Assembly (NCBI GenBank): GCA_910587575.1
Contig: CAJULU010000033.1
Location: forward strand, 20,855 to 52,923
Direction: 5' to 3'
Length of the DNA stretch: 32,069 nucleotides
DNA from: an uncultured Dorea sp.
Lineage (GTDB): Bacteria > Bacillota > Clostridia > Lachnospirales > Lachnospiraceae
Positions 24,701 to 32,024 of this stretch are shown here, in pieces. Below the pieces are notes generated by a model. It was not told the origin of the DNA and did not search any database. It saw nothing but the letters and a program-made list of their open reading frames with translations. The first letter of the stretch is position 1. The number at the start of each line of letters is the position of its first letter. Position numbers and translations under genes: made by a program.

Positions 24701-27700
24701 TCTGCAGACCTAAGAGCCAGGTCTTTATAGTCAAAGGTAAGATGATAAATCCCATCCAGCAGTTCTTCGGAAAGCGTGGTTGTATATATATCTCCCTCCT
24801 GTTCCCATGCCGCATTCCTCAAACTCTCCTGAAGTTTGTTCTCGTTCTCCTCAAGTTTGACGTTATTAATATCTCTTGCAGCCACTTTTGCTTGCAGGTC
24901 GCTGGCCCGGAAGTTATGTTCTTTGATCTGAATCGTTGCTATCTGTTCCTGCCCTTTCGGCGCTGACGTATGATTTTCATTCGTATAATGGAATGTAATC
25001 TCTGGATCTGTCTTGTCAATCGTTACCGTCTCTGATACATAGGCCTCCACTACGCCTTCTGTATAATGTCCTTCCTCATCCAGTCCTCCTGCATAATGTC
25101 CTTCCTCATGAGCCATGCGCTCCTTATAGTCCATGATAACGACATAGTCTCCCTCATCTGTAAGCTCATGTTTTGCAGTATGAAAATCCCCGCTGTCTAT
25201 CCACTCCAGATCCTTTACTTCTGTTGCCGGTTCTCCATTCTTAAATACCTTGACCACTACGTCCTCCGGGAAGAAATTAGCTTCCTCCACGGTAAATGTG
25301 AATTCCACAGCGCCCGAAAAATAATGCTGTTTCCCTACAGTCTGGGATGTGCCTTCTTCTTTCAGCTGGTAATTCACTTCCTGAGTCGGGCTGATGGTAT
25401 CAATGATAATCGTTTTCCCCTCGTCCGATTTATAATCGCTGGCCAACCCGGCCTGGTCAACGGCGCTGACAGAAAACTGCCCTCTGAGCTGGTCTGCCTC
25501 GGACTTAGGCAGTGTAATTTCACCCACATATTTCGTAAGTCCGCTTTCTGCATCCGTTTCGCTGCGTACCTTTGTTACAGTTCCTTCATCCTTCTCTTTC
25601 AACGAATGGCTGGCTTCGGGATCTCTCATATATTTCCAAAGGAAATAATCAATCCCCGAAGTCTCATCATATGCCGTGACTTCAATCGTCACCGGGAAGT
25701 CATAGAACCATTCCAAAAACCGGTCCCCAAATCTGGATTCCGGATATTTAACCAGGATCTGATTGCTGTCCGGTCTGATACTGTCCAATTTTTCTATACC
25801 GGTGTCCACCAGAGCGGTGATGCCGTTGGTGGCCTTATTTCTGAAATAAACCTTTCTTTCATCCTTCCCCTGGTCATTGAATTTTACGCTTTCTTCAAAT
25901 GAAAGCTCCGGCGCATCGTCTCCTGCGAATGCAACGGAATATCCGTTGTCTGACGGAACCACCATAACCGCCGTGTTAAACCATCCGTCCTCTCCATTCG
26001 CCTCCGTCAGTACATTTCCGTCCGGATCCCTTAACTGGCAGATCCCCGCAGGCGTCTCTTCAAAAGAAATGGCAATCTCATAAGTAATCTCGCATTCCTG
26101 GTACAGGACGACTTCCGTGCCGTCCACACGTTTCTTGGTTCCCTCTGCTTTATGGGCCGTAACCACAGCCGTCAGCGCATTCCCATTCTTAGCCAGCGTA
26201 CTGCATAAGTCTTTGTAGTTTGTCACCGTTACCTTTCCCGTGGCCTTATCAATGGCAATTCCGGAATCCTTTCCGGTGGAAATGGTATAGCTGACTGTCC
26301 CTCTGTCATGGGGTTCATATACTTTATGGGCGGCCTGGTCTGAGATAACATCTCTGGTTCCCGCCACGTAGGATACAGAAGCCTGGTCAAAAGTAAGCAG
26401 ATTTGTATCCCTGCTGGGAATGGACACATGGCACTCTGTCATCCCTTCATTATAATTGGAATCTCCCTCGACCGTGGCAGTAACCTTGATATTGAACCCA
26501 GCCTGTTTCACCGTCAGTTTACCACTGTTTTCATCAATCTCTGCGATCTCTCCAATCTCCGTGTCAGCCTCTTCGGAGTCATTTTCTACAGAGTAATGGA
26601 TCTTTGGATCCGTCAGTTCTCCTCCCTCTGCCGAGAAATCAAATTCATTCTGCCCGGGGTCGCCTGAGTTGAACACAAGTTCTGTTTCTCTCTGCCGATA
26701 CTCTTCGTTTTTAAACTGTAGTGTCTGCACTCCCTTTTCCACAACCACGGTTGCCGGCGGCAGTTCCGTTATGTCTTTATAGTTCGGATCCGGCGGATCC
26801 AATGTTCTTTTTACTCTGACGCCGATGGTATAGGTTCCTGCTTCTTTTACCAGGGGAATGTCCTTAGACCATGCCTCATCATTTTTCCTGTATTCTTTCA
26901 CATCCCCCTGTATGGTTCCATCCACCTTCAGAACGGCCTCGTGTTCCTCTCCGTCATATCTCCCTGTAAAATATTCCACAGACAGTCCGTCTATATCGGC
27001 AGGTCCGATCTCTGCCGTGTAAGTCTGGGAGAAATCATTATAATTGTCATTTCTATGTACCTTGACCGTCACTGGATACTGGCCCGCATTTTCAATCAAC
27101 GGGATTTTCTTTGTGGTTTCACCGTTTAATTCATAGGTATCTGTATCGACGCCTTCTCTTAATCCTTCTACAATAACGGCGGCCTCCGACTTCCCTTTCT
27201 GATAGTCTCTCTTAAGGGGCGTTACTGTAAGGTTAATATCCGCCTTAGCAATTTTGGCTGTTACGTCTTCCGTATAAGCCGCATATCCGTCACGCTCCAC
27301 TTTTACGGTAACCGGATAGTCTCCCGCATTGCTGATCCTGGGTAAATCTTTCAGTTCATACTCCTCGCCGTCCATGGTGCAGGTGATACGGTCATCCTCC
27401 AGAAGACCGTTTACGGCAACAGCCTCGTGTTCTGCTGCGATTCCTTCCTCATTTTCTGAAAATACCACATTCGCAGGAACTACGGATACTCCCATACTGG
27501 CAATATTGACGATCTGGTCTTCCTCTACCGCCTTGATTTCTTCCCGGTTAATGGTTTCTATCCGATAGCCCGCCTTAGAGACCCGGGCGCTGATACTGTC
27601 GCCTGCCGCATAATCGGAAGACGCCAGAACCTCCGCCGTTCCATCGGCATCCGTCGTAACCGTTTCCGCCTTCTTGGGACTCGTCCCGTCCAGGGCATAG

Positions 27701-27888
27701 ATCTGATAATCCACCGTTGCCTGGGACAGCGGATTCCCTTTTTCATCCTTTACCGTAACTGTTACTGCGTCCGGATGTTCCGCTGTTGCCGCCAGAACAG
27801 ATACCGGCAGCAGATTCACCGCCAGCATGACGGATAAGATGACAGAACAGATCCGGTTTGCAGTCTGATTCCTCTCAGTTCTTTTCAT
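21730..27888 (-). CDS. Secreted, membrane-anchored multi-domain Ig-like/MBG-repeat surface protein
   Basis: 2052 aa from ATG 27888, chosen because a GGAG-type site precedes it and a classical signal peptide follows at once (to VSVLA-AT, residue 33). An upstream in-frame GTG at 27945 overlaps the preceding stop but would bury the signal peptide. After the signal come a carboxypeptidase-regulatory/CNA-B-like domain, about three MBG-like repeats (YDGEEHEAVLKVDG), cadherin/Big-like strands, then three copies of a composite unit of about 360 residues. Each unit has a FGYYN-type or equivalent segment, QLRG, VDTIxP and a xANFYAEDVxV signature. The C-terminus is a membrane helix (2019-2042) and RRKKRIGDIIS, with no LPXTG sorting signal. 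It is predicted to be a long extracellular rod held in the membrane, between the kinase side and EssC in the operon. Confidence 0.88.
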   Translation of the reverse strand: MKRTERNQTANRICSVILSVMLAVNLLPVSVLAATAEHPDAVTVTVKDEKGNPLSQATVDYQIYALDGTSPKKAETVTTDADGTAEVLASSDYAAGDSISARVSKAGYRIETINREEIKAVEEDQIVNIASMGVSVVPANVVFSENEEGIAAEHEAVAVNGLLEDDRITCTMDGEEYELKDLPRISNAGDYPVTVKVERDGYAAYTEDVTAKIAKADINLTVTPLKRDYQKGKSEAAVIVEGLREGVDTDTYELNGETTKKIPLIENAGQYPVTVKVHRNDNYNDFSQTYTAEIGPADIDGLSVEYFTGRYDGEEHEAVLKVDGTIQGDVKEYRKNDEAWSKDIPLVKEAGTYTIGVRVKRTLDPPDPNYKDITELPPATVVVEKGVQTLQFKNEEYRQRETELVFNSGDPGQNEFDFSAEGGELTDPKIHYSVENDSEEADTEIGEIAEIDENSGKLTVKQAGFNIKVTATVEGDSNYNEGMTECHVSIPSRDTNLLTFDQASVSYVAGTRDVISDQAAHKVYEPHDRGTVSYTISTGKDSGIAIDKATGKVTVTNYKDLCSTLAKNGNALTAVVTAHKAEGTKKRVDGTEVVLYQECEITYEIAISFEETPAGICQLRDPDGNVLTEANGEDGWFNTAVMVVPSDNGYSVAFAGDDAPELSFEESVKFNDQGKDERKVYFRNKATNGITALVDTGIEKLDSIRPDSNQILVKYPESRFGDRFLEWFYDFPVTIEVTAYDETSGIDYFLWKYMRDPEASHSLKEKDEGTVTKVRSETDAESGLTKYVGEITLPKSEADQLRGQFSVSAVDQAGLASDYKSDEGKTIIIDTISPTQEVNYQLKEEGTSQTVGKQHYFSGAVEFTFTVEEANFFPEDVVVKVFKNGEPATEVKDLEWIDSGDFHTAKHELTDEGDYVVIMDYKERMAHEEGHYAGGLDEEGHYTEGVVEAYVSETVTIDKTDPEITFHYTNENHTSAPKGQEQIATIQIKEHNFRASDLQAKVAARDINNVKLEENENKLQESLRNAAWEQEGDIYTTTLSEELLDGIYHLTFDYKDLALRSAETKETGEFIVDHKAPDISDMKISYSEPVMEKILSAITFGYYNPDVIVTFEARDEISGGAYFIWSYSKEEKASDTNVQSYENEKLMAERDEKDKAKFTASVRMPKEDGGQLRGNVAFQAVDEYSNTSDKKTDTDHVIVVDTIAPQMTADYTQASRTVGSTMYYNKEMTATFTVTEANFYAEDVVVEVSKNGEEFLPVSPAWRNLSADLHIGTCTIAAPADHSGDGDYRFRVKYTDRSSNEMTEYISDTITVDTIQPVIHVEYRDQNPVNTLTDTENHARKYFRTTQSATVTVTEHNFDADEVEFRIRAKDSAGRELNADSLNSKSSWSTSGDRHVLTITYPGDANYYFDIDYTDLATNKAADYREDYFTVDKTAPDSLNVSYSTSILDTILEGISFGFYNAPVEVTITADDSAAGVRSFQYDCTRAEGVSLVNTELIGQAIDEAGITYSDSRRTATTQFSIPRGALGGGDQFNGNVAFTATDRAGNESGQLRDDRRIVVDNISPTSTVTYSTPVQTANGIAYYDGPVNATVTVNEANFYAEDVQVSVTRDGGSYPVTPSWSDSSADVHVGTFTLSEDGDYTVAISYTDKSTNQMAAYSSEQLTVDTEIVAPVITVNGEEANGKAFKDDMVPAVSFDDINFESYEIHLTRTRYHEKDVDVTEQFMGGGVSLTENGGSGSFDTFAKEQDVDGIYTMTVTMADKAGHSIDTSATFTVNRFGSVYEYSDYLISLIKEGGAYVQEIEENLFITEYNADRLVEDSLDIEISKDGKPMDEPDYETSQQVNDQVSVGSSGWYQYEYRIDKDNFESDGIYKIAVSSKDATGNAPETANYKDKNILFRVDATPPEIESITGFEEKIINATDVTAKYVVYDTIGLASVKTYVNGKEVETVTDFKEDLNNYDGSFQVSEKDSAQAVRLVVEDLAGNVTDTDSDQFESAFAFNRSVTVSTDFFVRFVANKMLLWGSAAGVIGVAGVSALAIIIRRKKRIGDIIS
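22880..25700 (-). repeat. Three-copy internal repeat of about 360 codons in the Ig-like rod gene
   Basis: Equivalent segments start near 25690 (DFPVTIEVTAYDETSG), 24595 (NPDVIVTFEARDEISG) and 23520 (NAPVEVTITADDSAAG), about 1.1 kb apart. The related EANFxxEDVxV motif recurs in each. The third copy is shorter, ending at about VDTEIVAPVITVNG. Similarity is clear at protein level but weak in DNA, so the duplications are old. Confidence 0.7.
25059..25109 (-). repeat. Short tandem repeat in rod gene
   Basis: Two 21-nt copies at 25059-25079 and 25089-25109 differ at one base and have a 30-nt period. They encode EEGHYAGGLD and EEGHYTEGVV. This looks like a recent in-frame 10-codon duplication within an otherwise unique stretch. 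Confidence 0.7.
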
Positions 27889-27941
27889 TCCTCTTTCTCC
27901 TTCGTTATTTTTATTGAACATGCTCTCCATCTGACCCTTCT

Positions 27942-28415
27942 TCACCGAAGAGTTTCGTCTGAATGGATCAGCATGATTTCTTCCAGAATCTCTATGGCAA
28001 TCCCACCCGCAGATCTGCCAGCAGAGTCCTCCTGTGCTCCCAGAGGAGCCGTCTCATACGATTCCCCCTGTGCTCCCAGAGGAGCCGTCTCATACACATC
28101 CAGGGGGCTTGTACCGGACTCCTGTTCATCTGACGGTAAGGTAATTTCATTTTCTTTCAGCAGCTCTGTTTTTGCGGCATCCTCTTTCCTCATGCTCTTC
28201 GAATACCGGGGTACTTTTCTTTTCCGGCTCTCAGCACTGCCATTCTTCTCATTGTTCTTTCTTGTCTGTACAATGGATCTTCTGGCGGTTCTTCCCGTCA
28301 GATCACCGATCACGGAAGGAATCTGAAACCAGAAAAACAGAATGACTGTCACAACCAGACTGACCGCCGCTCCAATAAAGGAAACCAAAGATATTAAGGA
28401 TAGTGTCTCAGCCAT
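27942..28415 (-). CDS. Single-pass membrane protein with tandem ETAPLGAQ repeats
   Basis: 157 aa, not recognised as a known family. Residues 7-33 form a membrane helix (SFIGAAVSLVVTVILFFWF). A basic stretch follows (GRTARR, SRKRKVPR), which predicts that the remaining 120 residues are cytoplasmic. The tail is low-complexity and acidic and contains YETAPLGAQGES (108-119) and YETAPLGAQEDS (120-131), possible Thr phosphorylation and FHA-docking sites. The ATG overlaps the kinase stop (TAATG), and the gene ends 54 nt before the start of the Ig-like rod. Encoded directly after the kinase, it is a plausible substrate or adaptor; that is an inference. Confidence 0.82.
   Translation of the reverse strand: MAETLSLISLVSFIGAAVSLVVTVILFFWFQIPSVIGDLTGRTARRSIVQTRKNNEKNGSAESRKRKVPRYSKSMRKEDAAKTELLKENEITLPSDEQESGTSPLDVYETAPLGAQGESYETAPLGAQEDSAGRSAGGIAIEILEEIMLIHSDETLR
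28031..28095 (-). repeat. Identical 29-bp direct repeat, 36-bp period
   Basis: The 29 bases at 28031-28059 recur exactly at 28067-28095. They encode the two copies of the YETAPLGAQ unit of the 157-aa membrane protein. Identity at synonymous positions shows a very recent duplication or active copy-number change. Confidence 0.85.
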
Positions 28416-30130
28416 TATTCCTTCTCCTTTTCTGCCTCAAACCCTGCCCGCTCTTCTGCATTGGTGTATGCACGGTCGATAGCTTCTGTGTAGTCATCAT
28501 AATTCTCCAGAATCTCTCTCTGCAGTTTCTGGGACTGTTCTTTCTGCACGGTCAGCGTGCCGGCTTTCTGGTACACGGTTTCCAGAAGCCCCAGAACCGA
28601 ATCCTTGTCCACGTTTACCTGTACCATGCTGCTTCTCTGGTCGTAGAGCAGCATAAATATTCCATTATATAAGGTAAGCTGATCGTATGCACCAGCGTCT
28701 TCCACGTCCAAAAGAGCTTCCTCCACCGTTGCCAGCAGTTCTTCGTAATTGTCCTTTGACGCCTCTTCTACCGTTGCAGAACTTAAGATATATCTCTTAT
28801 AAAAATAGCAGATTCTGTAGTAGCAGTCCGAAAGGCTCTTATATGCAAATTCTGGCGAAATTTCTTCATTCTCGTAATTCGCCGCAAAGAAAGAATAGGC
28901 TTTCTGGACACGGTTGGAAAAGCTGTAGCTTCCGTCCTCGTTGGTGTAATAATTGAAATACATCATACCGGTCTGATAATTCAGATCGGCATATTCCACA
29001 CTTGAGACGTCAAATCTGTCTTTGTGGGCATTGTATAAGGCAAGGAATTCATCGTTTTCTTCCTTACCAAAACGCCCCTCGTCTTCATAAGCTTCCAGCA
29101 TGAGGGAATAGGCTTCCAACCGGTCCGGGTAAATGCCGATTGCACGTTTATAACTACTCACCTTGTCTTCCAGTGACGTAGCCTCCGACGGCGATACAAG
29201 TGCGTCATACTGATTGTTGTTCACCCTGGTTGCCGCCAGATTACACGCAATCCCGGTAATGGCCAGAACCGCTGTCAGCGAGGCCATTACTACGAATGCT
29301 GTTAATTTTCTCTTTTGTTTTTTCTTATACCCTATCGTGATCAGTTCCGGATGATTCAGATCATATAAAAGGTCAGCGCAGCTCTGATACCGGTTCTCCG
29401 CAGCAGGCTGCACGCATTTGTCGATAATCAGTTCAATTCCTTCCGACAACTCCGGATTCCACTCTCTGACAGGGGCGTAGGGGTCTTCCCCCTGGGGATC
29501 CACTCCCGTAAGCAGATAATGCATGGTCATGCCCAGCGCATAGATATCGGATCTGGCATCCGTCTGTCCGCAATACTGTTCCGGCGGTGCGTACCCTCTG
29601 GTTCCAAGTACCGTCGTATCCTTCTGTTTCTCTTCTTTATACTCTCTTGCAATACCGAAATCAAAGAGCTTGATATTTCCCTCTGGTTTCAGCATGACAT
29701 TAGGTGGTTTCATATCCCTGTAGATAATGGGCGGCTTCTGGGAGTGCAGGTATGACAAAGCGTCACATAGCTGCTTCGCCCATTCAAGCACCAGTTCCTC
29801 TGGCTGCGACCCGTATTCTTTCAATACATGCTCCAGGGTCTCACCCTCGATATAATCCATTACAATATAAATTGTCTCGCTGTTCTCAATAATATCAACA
29901 ATCCTGGGCAGCGCCGGATGATCCAGACGTTTCATTAAGTTTGCTTCCGCCATCAAGCTGTTGATCACCATCTGATCATTTTCTTTAACGCCTTTTCTTC
30001 GAATTTCTTTTACTGCCCACTGTTTATTCAGACGTACAGCCCTTGCCAGATAGACGAATGACATCCCTCCAGAGCCGATCTGTGTCAGTATTTTATATTT
30101 TCCATCTATTATGGATCCGATTTTCGCCAT
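28415..30130 (-). CDS. Transmembrane Ser/Thr protein kinase with external helical domain
   Basis: 571 aa. The kinase domain (about 12-265) has the Gly loop GSGGMS (19-24), Lys41, alphaC Glu62, the catalytic loop YRDMKPPN (137-144, Asp139; Tyr replaces the usual His), DFG (157-159) and an activation loop with Thr172-Thr173 before GTRGYAPPEQ. It is therefore predicted active, unlike the EssB pseudokinase. One membrane helix spans 277-298. The external part (about 272 residues) is helical and Tyr-rich, with TPR-like pieces (KRAIGIYPDRLEAYSLMLEA), not PASTA domains. The order kinase fold, helix, external helical domain matches EssB/YukC. It lies between the PP2C gene (15-nt gap) and the ETAPLGAQ protein (1-nt overlap). 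Probable role: phosphorylating the FHA-linked proteins of this locus. Confidence 0.92.
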   Translation of the reverse strand: MAKIGSIIDGKYKILTQIGSGGMSFVYLARAVRLNKQWAVKEIRRKGVKENDQMVINSLMAEANLMKRLDHPALPRIVDIIENSETIYIVMDYIEGETLEHVLKEYGSQPEELVLEWAKQLCDALSYLHSQKPPIIYRDMKPPNVMLKPEGNIKLFDFGIAREYKEEKQKDTTVLGTRGYAPPEQYCGQTDARSDIYALGMTMHYLLTGVDPQGEDPYAPVREWNPELSEGIELIIDKCVQPAAENRYQSCADLLYDLNHPELITIGYKKKQKRKLTAFVVMASLTAVLAITGIACNLAATRVNNNQYDALVSPSEATSLEDKVSSYKRAIGIYPDRLEAYSLMLEAYEDEGRFGKEENDEFLALYNAHKDRFDVSSVEYADLNYQTGMMYFNYYTNEDGSYSFSNRVQKAYSFFAANYENEEISPEFAYKSLSDCYYRICYFYKRYILSSATVEEASKDNYEELLATVEEALLDVEDAGAYDQLTLYNGIFMLLYDQRSSMVQVNVDKDSVLGLLETVYQKAGTLTVQKEQSQKLQREILENYDDYTEAIDRAYTNAEERAGFEAEKEKE

Positions 30131-30145
30131 CCAGCTTCACCTTTC

Positions 30146-30907
30146 TCAGACCACATTCACCAATATTACCGAGATGTTATCTTTCTCTTTTCTGTTCTTC
30201 ACCCGTTCGATCAGATTTCTCACGTTATAGCGCATAGATTCCCTGCCAGACAGCCTCTTAGGACTGAGTGCCTCATAAATCTCCTCCTCTGAGATCTTAT
30301 GACGGAATCCATCGGAACAGAGAAGATACGCCCCCTTTTTCACCACTCCCGTCAGGATCTCCGGTTCAATCTTTTCGGATGCTCCGATACACTGCAGGAG
30401 CATATTCCGGCGTTTATCCGTTTCGGCCTGTGCAGGGGTGAGATTCCCCTTTCTCACTTCCCTTGCCACGAATGTCTGATCTGCAGTCAGCTGCTTCAGT
30501 GCCTTATCCAGACGGTAAAACCTTGTATCTCCCACATGTACGGCCACATACCGGCCTTCTGCAAACAATACCCCGGTAAAGGTGGTGCCAAGCTTTGCGC
30601 CCTGCTTTTTTCCATACAAAGCAATCTTCCTGTTGAGATCTTTCAACAGCAGGGACCATTTGTCAGCGATAACCCTCAAGTCTAACTGTTCCAGCTCATA
30701 GGGCAGTTCTTCCTCGAACCACCTGGCAAATTCCCGGATTACGGCGGCGCTTGCCACCTCGCCTTTCTCAAGCCCTCCCATCCCGTCGCAGACGACGGCC
30801 AGAAGCACTTCTCCTTTTACACACTTTCCATACTTGATCAGCACACCGTCCTGATTGGTCTGTTTTGCGATACCGGTATCAGTATCTGCGATCGCTATGT
30901 AATGCAT
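30146..30907 (-). CDS. PP2C-family Ser/Thr protein phosphatase
   Basis: 253 aa, cytoplasmic, a minimal catalytic domain (PrpC/Stp type). Metal-binding and signature residues are all present: NQDG (Asp20), CDGMGG (Asp41), GTT (107-109), HVGDTRFY (Asp127), LLCSDGF (Asp199) and KDNISV (Asp243). It is expected to remove phosphate from Ser/Thr on the kinase and its targets with Mn2+ or Mg2+. It lies 20 nt after the FHA protein and 15 nt before the kinase, the classic phosphatase-kinase pair arrangement. A GGGGGA site precedes the start. Confidence 0.95.
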   Translation of the reverse strand: MHYIAIADTDTGIAKQTNQDGVLIKYGKCVKGEVLLAVVCDGMGGLEKGEVASAAVIREFARWFEEELPYELEQLDLRVIADKWSLLLKDLNRKIALYGKKQGAKLGTTFTGVLFAEGRYVAVHVGDTRFYRLDKALKQLTADQTFVAREVRKGNLTPAQAETDKRRNMLLQCIGASEKIEPEILTGVVKKGAYLLCSDGFRHKISEEEIYEALSPKRLSGRESMRYNVRNLIERVKNRKEKDNISVILVNVV

Positions 30908-30927
30908 TCTTATCCCCCATCCGGCTT

Positions 30928-31959
30928 CTATAAGTATAAAATAAATTCCTCATCTGCCAGTTTCAGACTGTCCCCATCATAAATTTCCGTTTCCAGACGG
31001 GGCGGAATCATCCTGCCGTTGATATACGTCTTGTTCATGGAATCCAGATCTCTGATGAAGCATCTCTCTTCCCGCCGGATGACCTCTGCATGATTACGGC
31101 TTACTGCCTGGTTATTGTCAACAGAATAGTCCGCATCTCCCCGTTTTGTCCCGATTCGGAAAACGGACTTCTGAATGCGGATCTTTTCCTCTGTTGAAAC
31201 TCTGTACAATATGGGCTGGTTCTCCTGCTGATCCTCATTCAGCAGTACGGTTCCTTCCTCTTCCTCAACCAGAAGCGTGGTTGCTTCCCCGTCTCCCAGA
31301 ATGGTGGTTGCTTCTTCATCCCCGTTGTAATGGGCGTAATAATCTCTTGGCTTATCGGTCATAAAACCGCTCTGTCCCGTATGTCGTGTTTTTATGGTAT
31401 CTACAACCTCTTTGTCTTCTTTTCTAATAAATCTCTCAATCTGTTCCGCATCGAATCCATCCAACCCTTCCAGAAAATATAAAAACCGGGTAATATATCT
31501 TGAATCCTCATCCGGCACAGGAACTACGGAATGAATCACTCTGTCCACAAACCCAACCAGACTGGTCTGGTTTCCCGTCTTTTCAAAAGGCATATAGATA
31601 AACTGCATCTCACGGGTTATGTCATTGATGTAAACGTGCTGAATATCCCAGATAATATGGCTCGGGGACAGCCCATTCTTCCGAAGCTTCTGAAACATAT
31701 CCACAATCTGCTCCATAATGAAATAAAAATCATGCCTTTCCACAGGTTCTTTTAACCGCTCGTAAAGACTGATTCCCTTTGGACCGCTATACTCTATGGA
31801 TGTGCCGCCCAGTCTGTTTCTGATTTTTGCTCTCAGCAGACCTCTTATACGCCTGTATGCGAAAAAATCCATCGCTCTCTCATCAATTTTTTCCTTTGAC
31901 GAAAGTTTTACTTTTACGATCAGCTGGCAGTCTTTTATTTTGCTCTTATACTTGGCCAT
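30928..31959 (-). CDS. FHA-domain protein with DUF6382-like N-terminus and tandem TT phosphoacceptor-like motifs
   Basis: 343 aa from ATG 31959, which has a GAGGG site 11 nt upstream. An in-frame ATG at 32010, behind a ten-base G run, would add 17 residues that look like leader sequence. The N-terminal region (about 1-180) resembles the DUF6382 domain found with FHA domains in Clostridia. An acidic linker then holds three Thr motifs, EEATTIL, GEATTLL and EEGTVLL (about 214-240). The FHA domain (about 255-343) has RIGTKRGDADY, VSRNHAEVI and SMNKTYINGRMI, with NK in place of the usual NG. It is cytoplasmic with no membrane helix. As the first visible gene of the long operon, next to the phosphatase and kinase, it is the likely phosphothreonine reader and substrate of the system. 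Confidence 0.87.
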   Translation of the reverse strand: MAKYKSKIKDCQLIVKVKLSSKEKIDERAMDFFAYRRIRGLLRAKIRNRLGGTSIEYSGPKGISLYERLKEPVERHDFYFIMEQIVDMFQKLRKNGLSPSHIIWDIQHVYINDITREMQFIYMPFEKTGNQTSLVGFVDRVIHSVVPVPDEDSRYITRFLYFLEGLDGFDAEQIERFIRKEDKEVVDTIKTRHTGQSGFMTDKPRDYYAHYNGDEEATTILGDGEATTLLVEEEEGTVLLNEDQQENQPILYRVSTEEKIRIQKSVFRIGTKRGDADYSVDNNQAVSRNHAEVIRREERCFIRDLDSMNKTYINGRMIPPRLETEIYDGDSLKLADEEFILYL

Positions 31960-32014
31960 GATTATGCGTCCCTCTAGATACAATGTTCCAGTATTTTCTA
32001 TATGTCCCATTTTA

Positions 32015-32024
32015 CCCCCCCCCC
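32015..32024 (-). repeat. Ten-base G run at the head of the T7SS operon
   Basis: A run of ten C on the + strand (G on the coding strand) lies five bases upstream of the alternative ATG at 32010 and 56 nt upstream of ATG 31959. Runs of this length slip during replication. It falls in the leader or ribosome binding region, so length changes could alter translation. A sequencing error cannot be excluded. Confidence 0.6.

Noticed and set aside
27889..27945. Upstream GTG start of the Ig-like rod at 27945
   Set aside because: It would place 19 polar residues before an otherwise standard signal peptide. ATG 27888 has a good ribosome binding site, so the extension was dropped.
28031..28095. 29-bp direct repeat considered as a CRISPR unit or attachment site
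   Set aside because: Only two copies, separated by seven bases, in frame within a coding sequence; better explained as a 12-codon tandem duplication.
27942..28415. 157-aa membrane protein as EssA
   Set aside because: EssA is of similar size, but its membrane helix lies toward the C-terminus with most of the chain outside. Here the helix is N-terminal and the charge pattern puts the tail inside.
30299..30685. Rightward 128-codon frame opposite the PP2C gene
   Set aside because: It is the shadow of a phosphatase with all metal-binding residues; no promoter or ribosome binding site is visible.
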